Part shown: positions 26,844 to 35,171 of the stretch, in pieces | Layout: each line of letters starts with the position of its first letter | Numbering within the stretch: the first letter of the stretch is position 1 | Assembly: GCA_021800445.1 (NCBI GenBank) | Contig: JAJYYZ010000004.1 | Coordinates: forward strand, 1 to 64,000 | Direction of reading: 5' to 3' | DNA length: 64,000 nt | From: a bacterium | GTDB taxonomy: Bacteria; Thermotogota; Thermotogae; Mesoaciditogales; Mesoaciditogaceae | The notes under the pieces: model-generated | Databases searched by the model: none | Told to the model about the DNA's origin: nothing | What the model saw: only the letters and a program-made list of their open reading frames with translations | Program-made: the position numbers and the translations under genes

Positions 26844-27381
26844 ATGGACAGAAATAGTCGATTATTTCAGAGGCAGATCGATGTGGATGCTCCACTATTG
26901 CACAGGCTGCGGCGCAATAGAACTGCCACCGACCATGACATCGAGATGGGACATGGAAAGGTTCGGAATAACTCCCATGGCCACGCCTCGTCAGGCCGAT
27001 ATATTGCTCATAACAGGATATCTTGCCATAAAAACTTTAAAAAGGGTCATCTACACCTACGAGCAGATGCAGGCGCCAAAGTGGGTTTTAGGCTTTGGTT
27101 CGTGTACGATAAACGGTGGAATTTACTGGGACTCTTACAACGTCATAGAAAGACTCGACAAATACATACCGGTTGACATATACATAGCGGGCTGCATGCC
27201 GAGACCGGAGGCCATTTTGGATGCTTTCGTCAAACTCAAGGAAATGGTCCAGATGGGAGAGGCTAAAGGCTACGAAAAGTACGTCAAAAATTACGACTGG
27301 TATAAGGCCAATCAAGACAAAGTTTTGAAAAGGACATCGCCGGTTTTGAAAGAGATCGAGAAGGTGACCAAAATTGGCTGA
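26836..27381 (+). CDS. NuoB/MbxJ-like [4Fe-4S] subunit
   Basis: Small hydrogenase-type subunit of 181 aa holding the proximal cluster. The four cysteines are visible: CTGCGAIE (two), GSCTINGG and GCMPRPE, as in NuoB, EchC and MbhJ. It has no signal peptide, so it faces the cytoplasm. It overlaps NuoH-like by eight bases and the NuoC-like gene by eight. Confidence 0.93.
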   Translation: MSEWTEIVDYFRGRSMWMLHYCTGCGAIELPPTMTSRWDMERFGITPMATPRQADILLITGYLAIKTLKRVIYTYEQMQAPKWVLGFGSCTINGGIYWDSYNVIERLDKYIPVDIYIAGCMPRPEAILDAFVKLKEMVQMGEAKGYEKYVKNYDWYKANQDKVLKRTSPVLKEIEKVTKIG

Positions 27382-27871
27382 TATCCTTGATGAGATAAAG
27401 TCGATGGATCTCAAGGCGTCATGGCTTGGCGACTGGGAGTTCGAGGTTTTGACTCCAAGAGATAGACTCGCCTCAATACTTTCATACCTTAAGTCGAAAG
27501 GATTCAAAGCCTTCATGGGTTTATCCTGCGTCGACTGGATAGAGGAGGGAAATTTTGAACTTGTCTACATACTTCAATCTTACGATCTGGCGCTTGAAGC
27601 CATCGTGAAAACGAAGATCCCGCGTCAGAGGCCGGTTATCGAATCGATGGGCACGATCTGGAAACTGTGCGAGGTTTACGAAAGGGAAATGCATGAATTT
27701 TTCGGCATAGAATTCACGGGAAATCCCAACCTAAAGCCATTCTTTTTGGAAAACTGGCTCGACATACCGCCTTTGAGAAAGGATTTCGATACGCTTGCTT
27801 TCTCCGAGGAACTTTTTGAATTCAAGGAGGATGAAACTCATGGAATTGAATCCCCTAAAAGAATCGAATGA
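27374..27871 (+). CDS. NuoC/MbxK-like subunit
   Basis: A 165-aa peripheral-arm subunit. FELVYILQSY, ESMGTIWKLCEVYEREMHEF and FFGIEFTGNPNLKPFFLENW are the NuoC 30-kDa motifs. Start is TTG after GAAGGTGA. Its 3' end overlaps the next start by 32 bases. Confidence 0.9.
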   Translation: MADILDEIKSMDLKASWLGDWEFEVLTPRDRLASILSYLKSKGFKAFMGLSCVDWIEEGNFELVYILQSYDLALEAIVKTKIPRQRPVIESMGTIWKLCEVYEREMHEFFGIEFTGNPNLKPFFLENWLDIPPLRKDFDTLAFSEELFEFKEDETHGIESPKRIE

Positions 27872-28970
27872 TTACAAATATTACGAACTTTTCATAGGGC
27901 CGAACCATCCCGGAATAGAGGGAAACTTTTCATACGTGTTGAAGATGAAGGGGCACAGCGTCGAAGAAGTGACGCCCGATCCCGGATTGTTGCACAGAGG
28001 ATTCGAGAAGTTGATGGAAAGAAGGTTATGGACCCAAAATCTTGCTTTAATTCCGCGAATATGCGTGCCGGAGCCGGATATCAACGAAGTTGCCTACTGT
28101 CTTGGAGTCGAGCACATGATGGGCATAGAAGTGCCAAAACGTGCGCAATACATAAGGGTTATCGTTTTGGAACTTGCAAGGATGGCATCTTTTCTCTTCG
28201 GCATGAGCGGCCTCGGAGGCACAACCGGTCATTACACCTCTGTCCAGTGGCTTATTGGCGACAGAGACTACATCCTCGATCTTTTCGAATGGCTTACAGG
28301 CGCGAGAGTTTATCACATATACCAGTATCCCGGCGGTGTTAAAAATGATCTGCCAGATGGATGGCTCGATAAACTTTCTGATTTTCTCGATTATCTCGAG
28401 AAGAGATTGCCAGAATACGATAAATTCATCTTTCAAAACCCGATAATCCAGAAAAGGACGGTAGGACTTGGATACATCCCCGCCGAGGATGCGATAGAAA
28501 ATGGACTCACAGGTCCGAATCTTCGTGCATCGGGCGTGATGTACGATATAAGGAAGGCCCAGCCTTATCTGGTCTACAACGAAGTGGACTTCGAGATTCC
28601 AAAGACCGGAGACGGAGACGCATTCTCGAGGGTATTGCAAAGAAGGCTTGAACTTTCCGAATCGATAAAGATATTAAGGCAGTGTATAAAGCAAATACCT
28701 CAAGGCCCTCACAGGACAAAAGTTCCAAATCCATTCCAGTTTCGGGTGCCAAAGGGGTCGTACTACTCCAAAGTCGAAAGTTCAAGAGGGGAGTTTGGCT
28801 ACTACATAGTCTCGGATGGCGACGTCAAGCCTTACAGGGTCTACGTGAGAGGTCCATCTTACTCGATAGGACTTTATTACGCGACAAAAGCGCTTGTCGG
28901 AATGAGGATAGAAGATGTTCCGGTCTGGATTCACACGACGGACATGTGCCCGCCGGATTTTGACAGGTAG
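27840..28970 (+). CDS. NuoD/MbxL-like large subunit, [NiFe] site incomplete
   Basis: Large catalytic-type subunit of 376 aa, homologous to NuoD and [NiFe] hydrogenase large subunits. GPNHPGIEGNFSYVLKMKG opens the protein. The two hydrogenase CxxC motifs are each reduced to one cysteine: RICVPEPD near the front (CxxE) and DMCPPDFDR at the end (CxxD). A nickel site is therefore unlikely, as in Mbx/Mbs complexes. I place the start at the ATG at 27840, nine bases after AAGGAGG; an upstream frame extension overlaps the NuoC-like gene. Confidence 0.9.
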   Translation: MELNPLKESNDYKYYELFIGPNHPGIEGNFSYVLKMKGHSVEEVTPDPGLLHRGFEKLMERRLWTQNLALIPRICVPEPDINEVAYCLGVEHMMGIEVPKRAQYIRVIVLELARMASFLFGMSGLGGTTGHYTSVQWLIGDRDYILDLFEWLTGARVYHIYQYPGGVKNDLPDGWLDKLSDFLDYLEKRLPEYDKFIFQNPIIQKRTVGLGYIPAEDAIENGLTGPNLRASGVMYDIRKAQPYLVYNEVDFEIPKTGDGDAFSRVLQRRLELSESIKILRQCIKQIPQGPHRTKVPNPFQFRVPKGSYYSKVESSRGEFGYYIVSDGDVKPYRVYVRGPSYSIGLYYATKALVGMRIEDVPVWIHTTDMCPPDFDR

Positions 28971-28979
28971 GTGAATGAG

Positions 28980-30839
28980 ATGGGCAGTCAGGATATCGAA
29001 AAAAAGAATGGATTTGCGCCAATCGTTGGCCTTAAATATCTTTTCAAAAAGCCACATACCGTAAGATATCCAAAAGAGGATCTCGAAGTCTTTCCAATTT
29101 CGGGAAATTCTCCGAATTACCGTGGCTTTCACACGAATGATCTTGAAAAATGCATAGGCTGCGGTAACTGCGCGAGAATATGCCCAACCGATGCCGTGAC
29201 TATGGTTGAATCCGGCGATGTTAAGGTGGCAAACAAATTTGCAAAAATTGTAAGGCCCGTTTTTGACTATGGAAGATGCTGCTTTTGTGCCCAATGTGTG
29301 GATGTATGCCCAACCGGATCTTTGCAGATGTCGAGAGATTACATACATTCTTTTCATCCAGATCTTTCTGTACCCGTTGCGGATGAACCCGAAATTGTTT
29401 CAAAAGATTTCATATGGCGAGCGGACAAGAAACGTTCTGAAAATCCGGGTTACGTAAGAAATGAATCGAATAAATTCGATAAAGTCATAAATTTTGAAAG
29501 GATAGAGCCCAAAAAGACCGATCCGGACAAAAGAAAGATCTCATTTTCTAAATACGTCCAGATATATTCAAAAGCGGAAGCATCCAAGGAAGCCTCAAGA
29601 TGTCTTGGATGCGGTGTGTGCGTTGAGGCCTGTCCGAATGAACTTCATATTCCCGAATACATAAACGCGATATCAAAACAAAACCCGGAGGAATCTTTGG
29701 AATGGATATACAAAAGAAATCCATTGCCTCTTATCTGTGGTGAGGTTTGCACGCATCAATGCGAAGAGGCATGCGTCGTCGGAATTCAGGGCGAACCTCT
29801 TGCCATAAGGTGGCTTAAAACATTTTCGGCATCCAATGTGGACGATTATCTCAAGACGTCGAAGATAACCCTGCCCAAATTCAACGGCAAAAAGTTGGCT
29901 GCCATAGGAGGAGGTCCTGCATCTTTGGCCTTTGGTTACTACGCAAGATTGCTCGGATACGATGTTACAATATACGAGGCCGAAGAAAAGTTGGGCGGTG
30001 CGCTGATGTGGGGCATACCCGTATACAGACTTCCCAAAGACGAGATGATGAAAGATATAAACGCCATCCTTTCGACGGGAATAAATGTACGCCTGAAGAC
30101 AAAGGTTGGAAAAGACGTTAAATTCGAAGATTTGATGAATTCCTGTGATGCCGTCTTCGTTGGCGTCGGGAATTCAAAACCGATGACGCTCAAGATAAAG
30201 GGCGAAGAACTCGAGGGGGTAATGCAGGGACTTACCTTCATGCATATGGTAAATGACGGATCTTTAAAGGACCTCAAAGGCAAAAAAATTGTCGTGGTCG
30301 GTGGCGGAAATGTTGCCATGGACGTTGCAAGATCGTCTGTAAGGCTCGGTGCCGACGTGACTATCGTGTACAGAAGAAGAATAGAGGATATGCCGGCCGA
30401 TCCGGAAGAGATCGAGGATGCACGTGAAGAAGGTGTTAAAATAGTCGAGATGGGTGTGCCCGCCGAAATAAAAGGAGAAAAATCGGCACAAGCATTCGAA
30501 TACGCCGTTGCATCTCTTGTCAAGGATCCATCCGGCGGAAGGCCTAAGCCGGTTGTAGACGAAAAATCACCACATGTCACACTTTCGGTCGATTACGTTA
30601 TCGCCGCAATAGGACAGACGCCTTCGATAGATTTTATACCGACGGATATCCAGCAAAAGATAGGATTTGATGGAAGGTTTGTTCCGGTAGACGAGTATGG
30701 TCGCACAAAGTTCAAGGGTCTCTTTTGCGGTGGGGACGCTTCGAATTCAAGACAGGACATAATAAGTGCCATAGGATCCGGAATGAGAGCAACAAAAGGA
30801 GTGGAATTGTATTTGGCGAAGGAGGAAAGAAATGTTTGA
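28980..30839 (+). CDS. NuoI/MbxN-like ferredoxin domain fused to a GltD/NfnB-type flavoprotein
   Basis: A 619-aa fusion. The first ~130 residues are a two-[4Fe-4S] NuoI module (CIGCGNCARICPTDAV; CCFCAQCVDVCPTGSL). From about residue 200 comes an NfnB/GltD module: CLGCGVCVEACPNELHIPEY, CGEVCTHQCEEAC, the FAD site IGGGPASLAFGYYARLL, and the NAD(P) site VVVGGGNVAMDVARSSVRLG. It should carry electrons between the membrane arm and NAD(P). I recall the same fusion in Thermotoga. The ATG at 28980 follows AGGTAGGTG; the GTG at 28971 is the alternative. Confidence 0.88.
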   Translation: MGSQDIEKKNGFAPIVGLKYLFKKPHTVRYPKEDLEVFPISGNSPNYRGFHTNDLEKCIGCGNCARICPTDAVTMVESGDVKVANKFAKIVRPVFDYGRCCFCAQCVDVCPTGSLQMSRDYIHSFHPDLSVPVADEPEIVSKDFIWRADKKRSENPGYVRNESNKFDKVINFERIEPKKTDPDKRKISFSKYVQIYSKAEASKEASRCLGCGVCVEACPNELHIPEYINAISKQNPEESLEWIYKRNPLPLICGEVCTHQCEEACVVGIQGEPLAIRWLKTFSASNVDDYLKTSKITLPKFNGKKLAAIGGGPASLAFGYYARLLGYDVTIYEAEEKLGGALMWGIPVYRLPKDEMMKDINAILSTGINVRLKTKVGKDVKFEDLMNSCDAVFVGVGNSKPMTLKIKGEELEGVMQGLTFMHMVNDGSLKDLKGKKIVVVGGGNVAMDVARSSVRLGADVTIVYRRRIEDMPADPEEIEDAREEGVKIVEMGVPAEIKGEKSAQAFEYAVASLVKDPSGGRPKPVVDEKSPHVTLSVDYVIAAIGQTPSIDFIPTDIQQKIGFDGRFVPVDEYGRTKFKGLFCGGDASNSRQDIISAIGSGMRATKGVELYLAKEERNV

Positions 30840-31677
30840 GATAACATCCAAAGAAAAAATTGCCGCCAAAGAATACGAGATATGGGTCAAAGCACCTCAG
30901 GTGGCATCACATGCAAAACCAGGCCAGTTCGTCGTCATAAGAACATCTCACAATGGAGAAAGAATTCCTCTTACAATCGCGGATTTTAACGTTGAAAAAG
31001 GTGAAATAAGACTTATTTTTCAGGCCGTAGGAAAGACGACTTACGAAATGGCCACAATGAAAGTTGGAGACTCATTGCAAGATATCGCCGGTCCTTTAGG
31101 CCGTCCAAGTGAGATAAAAAAGTACGGAACGGTGCTTATGATAGGCGGAGGCGTTGGAATAGCGGCGATTTTACCGATTTTGAAAACGCTGAAAGATGCC
31201 GGTAACAAAGTAATAACCATTTTGGGTGGAAGGTCTGCAGATCTTGTGATATTAAAAGATGAATGTGAAAAACATTCAGATGAATTGATCGTCACAACAG
31301 ATGATGGTTCAATGGGTATGAAAGGCGTCGTCACAGACGGAATGAAAGTACTTGCCAAAAGAGGAGAAAAAATAGATCATGCCTGGTCAATAGGCCCTAC
31401 CGTGATGATGAAATTTTCCGCTTACACGGCAAAAGATCTTGGCATTCCAATCTTTGTTTCTTTAAATCCAATAATGGTGGATGGTACGGGCATGTGCGGT
31501 GCATGCAGGGTGACGGTGGGCAAAAACATAAGGTTTGCCTGCGTTGACGGGCCTGAATTCGATGGGTACGAAGTTAACTGGGATGAAGTTATGAACAGGC
31601 TCAGACAATACAAAGATCAGGAAAAAATTTCTTTGGAAAATTACATGGCAAAGGTTGGTGATCTTTCATGGCTGTGA
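30832..31677 (+). CDS. nfnA: NfnA-like FAD/[2Fe-2S] ferredoxin-NAD(P) reductase subunit
   Basis: A 281-aa protein of the ferredoxin-NADP reductase/sulfide dehydrogenase subunit family. GQFVVIRTSHNGERIPLTIA binds FAD, LMIGGGVGIAAILPILKTL binds NAD(P), and the C-terminal MCGACRVTV with a later Cys forms the [2Fe-2S] site. In Nfn it pairs with NfnB for flavin-based electron bifurcation between NADH, ferredoxin and NADPH. The ATG overlaps the upstream fusion gene by eight bases, after GGAGGAAAG. Confidence 0.9.
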   Translation: MFEITSKEKIAAKEYEIWVKAPQVASHAKPGQFVVIRTSHNGERIPLTIADFNVEKGEIRLIFQAVGKTTYEMATMKVGDSLQDIAGPLGRPSEIKKYGTVLMIGGGVGIAAILPILKTLKDAGNKVITILGGRSADLVILKDECEKHSDELIVTTDDGSMGMKGVVTDGMKVLAKRGEKIDHAWSIGPTVMMKFSAYTAKDLGIPIFVSLNPIMVDGTGMCGACRVTVGKNIRFACVDGPEFDGYEVNWDEVMNRLRQYKDQEKISLENYMAKVGDLSWL

Positions 31678-33083
31678 TAAAAATTTCCAACAACAAAACA
31701 CCCATAAAAGAACAAGATCCAAAAGTGCGCGCACACAATTTCAAAGAAGTTGTGCTCGGCTATTCTCTTGAAGAAGCCGTTGCCGAGGCAAATAGATGTT
31801 TGCAATGCGTAAATCAACCATGCGTTGCTGGATGCCCGGTCAACATTGATATTCCCGGATTCATTCTTGCTTTAAAAAATAGGGATCTTACAAAATCTGC
31901 CGAAATATTGAAAAGTTACAACAACCTGCCTGCCGTGTGCGGAAGAGTCTGTCCTCAGGAAAGTCAGTGCGAAGGAAGATGTACGGTTGGAAAGATGAAA
32001 GGCCACGAGCCGGTCGCGATAGGAAAACTCGAAAGGTTTGTCTCCGACTGGGAAGCAAGTCAGGAAACGATCAACATTCCCGAAATTTCATCCAAAAAGT
32101 TGGGGAAGGTGGCCATAATAGGTGCAGGCCCCGCGGGTCTTACGGCGGCCGCGGATTTGGCCAAAATGGGATACGAGGTCAAAATTTTTGAGGCACTTCA
32201 TGCCGCAGGCGGTGTTTTGATGTACGGCATACCAGAATTCCGTCTTCCAAAATCGATAGTTGAGAGAGAGATAAACTTCATAAAATCTCTCGGAGTCGAA
32301 ATAGACACAGATTCGATAGTCGGAAGAAGTATAACGATTTCGGAACTTAAAAATGATTTCGACGCGATCTTCATAGGAACTGGAGCCGGAACGCCGAGTT
32401 TTATGAATGTACCCGGTACAAACTTAAACGGTGTGTACTCGGCAAGCGAATTTTTGACGAGGATAAACCTGATGCATGCTTACGAATTCCCAGAAAGCGA
32501 TACGCCTGTAAGATTGGGGAAACACGTCGTTGTCGTTGGGGCTGGGAACGTGGCGATGGACGCTTCAAGATCGGCGCTTCGACTTGGCGCTGAAAATGTC
32601 AAAATCGTCTACAGAAGAAGTGAAGAGGAAATGCCTGCAAGAATAGAAGAATACCATCACGCCATAGAAGAAGGCATAGAGTTCCATTGGCTCACGAATC
32701 CGATAGAATACATCGGAGACGATAAAGGCAATCTTACGGCCGTAAAATGTATAAAGATGGAACTTGGAGCGCCGGATGCATCGGGAAGAAGAAGGCCTGT
32801 TCCGATTCAAGGCAGTGAATTCACGATAGAAACAGATATGGTTGTGGAAGCGATAGGGCAAACTTCAAACAAAGTGCTCCTGAGCGCTTTTCCAGAACTC
32901 AAATTAACGCCTCACGGCTACATCGAGGCCGATCCAGAAACGGGTCAGACTTCAATCAAAGGTGTTTTTGCCGGAGGAGATATAGTAACCGGCGCGGCCA
33001 CAGTCATCCTTGCCATGGGTGCGGGCAAAAAATCGGCAATCGCGATAGATGAATACGTAAAATCAAAAAAGGTAGCGAGATAA
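31668..33083 (+). CDS. nfnB: NfnB-like glutamate synthase small-subunit-type flavoprotein
   Basis: A 471-aa bifurcating-transhydrogenase large subunit. Cluster motifs CLQCVNQPCVAGCP and CGRVCPQESQCEGRC, FAD site IIGAGPAGLTAAADLAKMGY, pyridine-nucleotide site VVVGAGNVAMDASRSALRLG and C-terminal GVFAGGDIVTGAATVILAMG are all present. It overlaps nfnA by ten bases, so NfnA and NfnB should be made together. GltA/GltD-type annotation is common, but no large glutamate synthase gene is here. Last gene of the operon. Confidence 0.9.
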   Translation: MAVIKISNNKTPIKEQDPKVRAHNFKEVVLGYSLEEAVAEANRCLQCVNQPCVAGCPVNIDIPGFILALKNRDLTKSAEILKSYNNLPAVCGRVCPQESQCEGRCTVGKMKGHEPVAIGKLERFVSDWEASQETINIPEISSKKLGKVAIIGAGPAGLTAAADLAKMGYEVKIFEALHAAGGVLMYGIPEFRLPKSIVEREINFIKSLGVEIDTDSIVGRSITISELKNDFDAIFIGTGAGTPSFMNVPGTNLNGVYSASEFLTRINLMHAYEFPESDTPVRLGKHVVVVGAGNVAMDASRSALRLGAENVKIVYRRSEEEMPARIEEYHHAIEEGIEFHWLTNPIEYIGDDKGNLTAVKCIKMELGAPDASGRRRPVPIQGSEFTIETDMVVEAIGQTSNKVLLSAFPELKLTPHGYIEADPETGQTSIKGVFAGGDIVTGAATVILAMGAGKKSAIAIDEYVKSKKVAR

Positions 33084-33090
33084 GATTATG

Positions 33091-33118
33091 CACGTGGCTC
33101 GTAGCGGGTAACTTGTAG
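33091..33118 (+). repeat. Heptad repeat island 1a
   Basis: Four in-phase 7-mers, CACGTGG CTCGTAG CGGGTAA CTTGTAG, lie just past the nfnB stop. They belong to the same family as the CTACGTG/GCTACGN units elsewhere, read on the opposite strand. Confidence 0.6.
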
Positions 33119-33151
33119 AAAAAACCAGTGGTGCGGTATGACAACAAAAAA

Positions 33152-33196
33152 GGCGAAGGGCAGGATGCCCTCTCGACGGTCGATGTTGCGCAGTGT
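33152..33196 (+). repeat. Hairpin repeat element, partial copy C
   Basis: Left half of the hairpin family: GGCGAAGGGCAGGATGCCC followed by TCTCGACGGTCGATG and TTGCGCAG, closely like copy B at 5615-5657. The right half is lost. It lies between two heptad islands in the gap between nfnB and the NYN nuclease gene. Confidence 0.5.
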
Positions 33197-33213
33197 GAAA
33201 AGTGAGTCCATTC

Positions 33214-33269
33214 CAATTGTCAATTGAAATTTGTCAATTCTCAATTCTACATGCTACGAGCCACGCGCC
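33214..33269 (+). repeat. Heptad repeat island 1b
   Basis: Eight 7-mers in uninterrupted phase: CAATTGT, CAATTGA, AATTTGT, CAATTCT, CAATTCT, ACATGCT, ACGAGCC, ACGCGCC. It switches family halfway without losing phase, and stops six bases before the NYN gene end. Confidence 0.75.
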
Positions 33270-33275
33270 GATTTA

Positions 33276-34280
33276 TCAATGGTGTGAGTACTTCTCTTTG
33301 AAGATGCTTTTCCCGTCAAATCTTAACATAACGCAATCTACCCGAGGATAATCGTGATACCTGTCGTTTGACAGAATCCAGGCATTTGTGCTTCTTGCGA
33401 TTTCCAATATCATTTCATCGGCGGGAGAATGAAATTTGACATCAGGGTGTTTCTGAAATTTTTCTTCAAAAAGTTTCTTTTGTGTGCCTCTTAGGTTATA
33501 CTCGAAATTTTGATCGAAGATGATTTTAAAAGGCCATGGAACTTCTTTTAAATTTCCGATCAACCTGAATGCCAAAAATATATTTTTCAGATCCGCATAT
33601 GTCAAACCCACCATCGCGACGTTGCTTCCGTCCACGATCAAAAGTGATCCGGCATGTCTTGTCAACGCGCCTTTAACGTAAGGATCTTTTATCGAATCGG
33701 CGATTTTCTTTTTGTCTGAAGGAAGAAGTGAGTTGTATATTTCTTTAAACGTGCCGAACGTTTTCATGTCAAGTGACAAAAAATCAATTTTTTCAACCAT
33801 TTTTATCGTTTCATCGACTATCGAAGAATCTTTTTCGTATGCCCGTTTTTCGGAAAGCACAAGGTAAAGATCTATGAAATCATCGAAATATCCCGTGTTT
33901 TGCAAAAGTACTTTTCTCCATCCAGAAAGAAATGCTGAATAATTCGAAACATCTATCGACTGATTTACCGAAAGTTTTACCATGGTTTCATCCATTGGAA
34001 GATATTTTTGGGGTTCGATTATCATCGACATGACGCTTAATTTTGAAATGGGAATGCCGGTTTTTTTCGATATTTCTTCTGTTTTTGACGGATCGAAATT
34101 TGTTATCTCGGACAATTCTTTCAAATTAGGATCTATCATTTCAAGCGCTATCGCAATTTTACGTTTTGTCCATCCGTCTTTTCCATATCTTCTTATGATT
34201 TCGGCAAGATGAAGCGCATTTTCACCGTCTTCAAGAAATACCTTTTCTTTGTACAGTTCAACGACATTATTGTACTTCAT
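33276..34280 (-). CDS. Helical protein with a C-terminal NYN/Zc3h12a-like PIN nuclease domain
   Basis: A 334-aa protein. The last ~120 residues look like an NYN-type RNase: LLIVDGSNVAMVGLTYADL with the first Asp, FKIIFDQNFEYNLRG, HSPADEMILEIA and WILSNDRYHDYP with later acidic residues. The first ~210 residues are mainly helical and unrecognised, with a possible HTH around SEITNFDPSKTEEISKKTG. RNA cleavage is likely. The ATG overlaps the ftsY stop (ATGA), so it is the last gene of the mtnA-to-ftsY operon, which suggests a link to translation or RNA turnover. Confidence 0.7.
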   Translation of the reverse strand: MKYNNVVELYKEKVFLEDGENALHLAEIIRRYGKDGWTKRKIAIALEMIDPNLKELSEITNFDPSKTEEISKKTGIPISKLSVMSMIIEPQKYLPMDETMVKLSVNQSIDVSNYSAFLSGWRKVLLQNTGYFDDFIDLYLVLSEKRAYEKDSSIVDETIKMVEKIDFLSLDMKTFGTFKEIYNSLLPSDKKKIADSIKDPYVKGALTRHAGSLLIVDGSNVAMVGLTYADLKNIFLAFRLIGNLKEVPWPFKIIFDQNFEYNLRGTQKKLFEEKFQKHPDVKFHSPADEMILEIARSTNAWILSNDRYHDYPRVDCVMLRFDGKSIFKEKYSHH

Positions 34281-35161
34281 TGCAACAATTCATCAACGAA
34301 ATCGGAAGCGTTGAAGTCTTTTAGATCTTCGATCCCTTCGCCTATGCCTATCAATTTAACGGGTATTCCCAACTCGCGTTTTATGGAAAAGATCATGCCT
34401 CCCTTTGCCGTGCCGTCCAGTTTGGTAAGAACGATTCCGGTTACACCTGTGCTTTTGTCGAAAATTCTTGCCTGTTGAATCGCGTTTTGACCTATGGTCG
34501 AATCGAGCACGAGTAACACTTCTTCGGGCTGATCCGGTTTTAATTTTTTTATAACTTTGTGAACTTTTTCAAGTTCCCTCATGAGGTTATCCTTCGTATG
34601 AAGGCGGCCCGCGGTGTCAACTATGGCGATATCAAGATTTTCGGCGATGGCATGGCTTACCGTGTCATAAGCGACCGCTCCGGGATCCGCTCCCATCTGG
34701 TGGGCAATCACAGGTACATCTACTCTTTTTCCCCATTCTTTGAGTTGTTCAATGGCAGCGGCTCTGAACGTGTCGCCGGCACCTAAAACGATCCTTTTTC
34801 CGGATTTTTTGAACCTGAAGGCTAATTTACCGGCCGTCGTTGTTTTACCGGATCCGTTTACGCCAACAAGTGTGTAAACTGTCGGAGGAATGGCAGACAA
34901 TTTGACAGATTCGTCCCGCCCCAAAAGTTCTAAAAGCACGCTTTTTAACGTTTCCAAAGGATCTTTTTCTTTTGAATTTTTAAGTTTTTCTATTATGTAA
35001 TCCGATGTTGGAATTCCGACATCCGCGAGTAAGAGTAATTCTCTTATCTCTTCGATCTTCTCTTTATCTAAATTTCCATTTTTGAGAATGGAAAAAGCCT
35101 TTCCGAGAAATCCGGCTTTCGTCTTTTGAAGACTTTTTTTGAAAAAATCAAATATTCCCAT
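34277..35161 (-). CDS. ftsY: Signal recognition particle receptor FtsY
   Basis: SRP-family GTPase of 294 aa that docks ribosome-SRP complexes at the membrane. NG-domain motifs: GVNGSGKTTTAGKLA, DTFRAAAIEQL, DTAGRLHTKDNLM and TKLDGTAKGG. The acidic A domain is nearly absent; the short front is MGIFDFFKKSLQKTK. I start at the ATG at 35161. An upstream extension to 35206 would run into proS. It lies 10 bases after the proS stop. Confidence 0.93.
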   Translation of the reverse strand: MGIFDFFKKSLQKTKAGFLGKAFSILKNGNLDKEKIEEIRELLLLADVGIPTSDYIIEKLKNSKEKDPLETLKSVLLELLGRDESVKLSAIPPTVYTLVGVNGSGKTTTAGKLAFRFKKSGKRIVLGAGDTFRAAAIEQLKEWGKRVDVPVIAHQMGADPGAVAYDTVSHAIAENLDIAIVDTAGRLHTKDNLMRELEKVHKVIKKLKPDQPEEVLLVLDSTIGQNAIQQARIFDKSTGVTGIVLTKLDGTAKGGMIFSIKRELGIPVKLIGIGEGIEDLKDFNASDFVDELLQ

Positions 35162-35171
35162 GATATCACTC

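Noticed and set aside
27840-28970. Active [NiFe] hydrogenase
   Set aside because: Two of the four nickel-ligand cysteines are missing, and the presence of two antiporter subunits and NAD(P) modules fits an Mbx-type complex.
31668-33083. Glutamate synthase small subunit
   Set aside because: No large glutamate synthase subunit is linked, and the overlapping NfnA gene points to the Nfn transhydrogenase.
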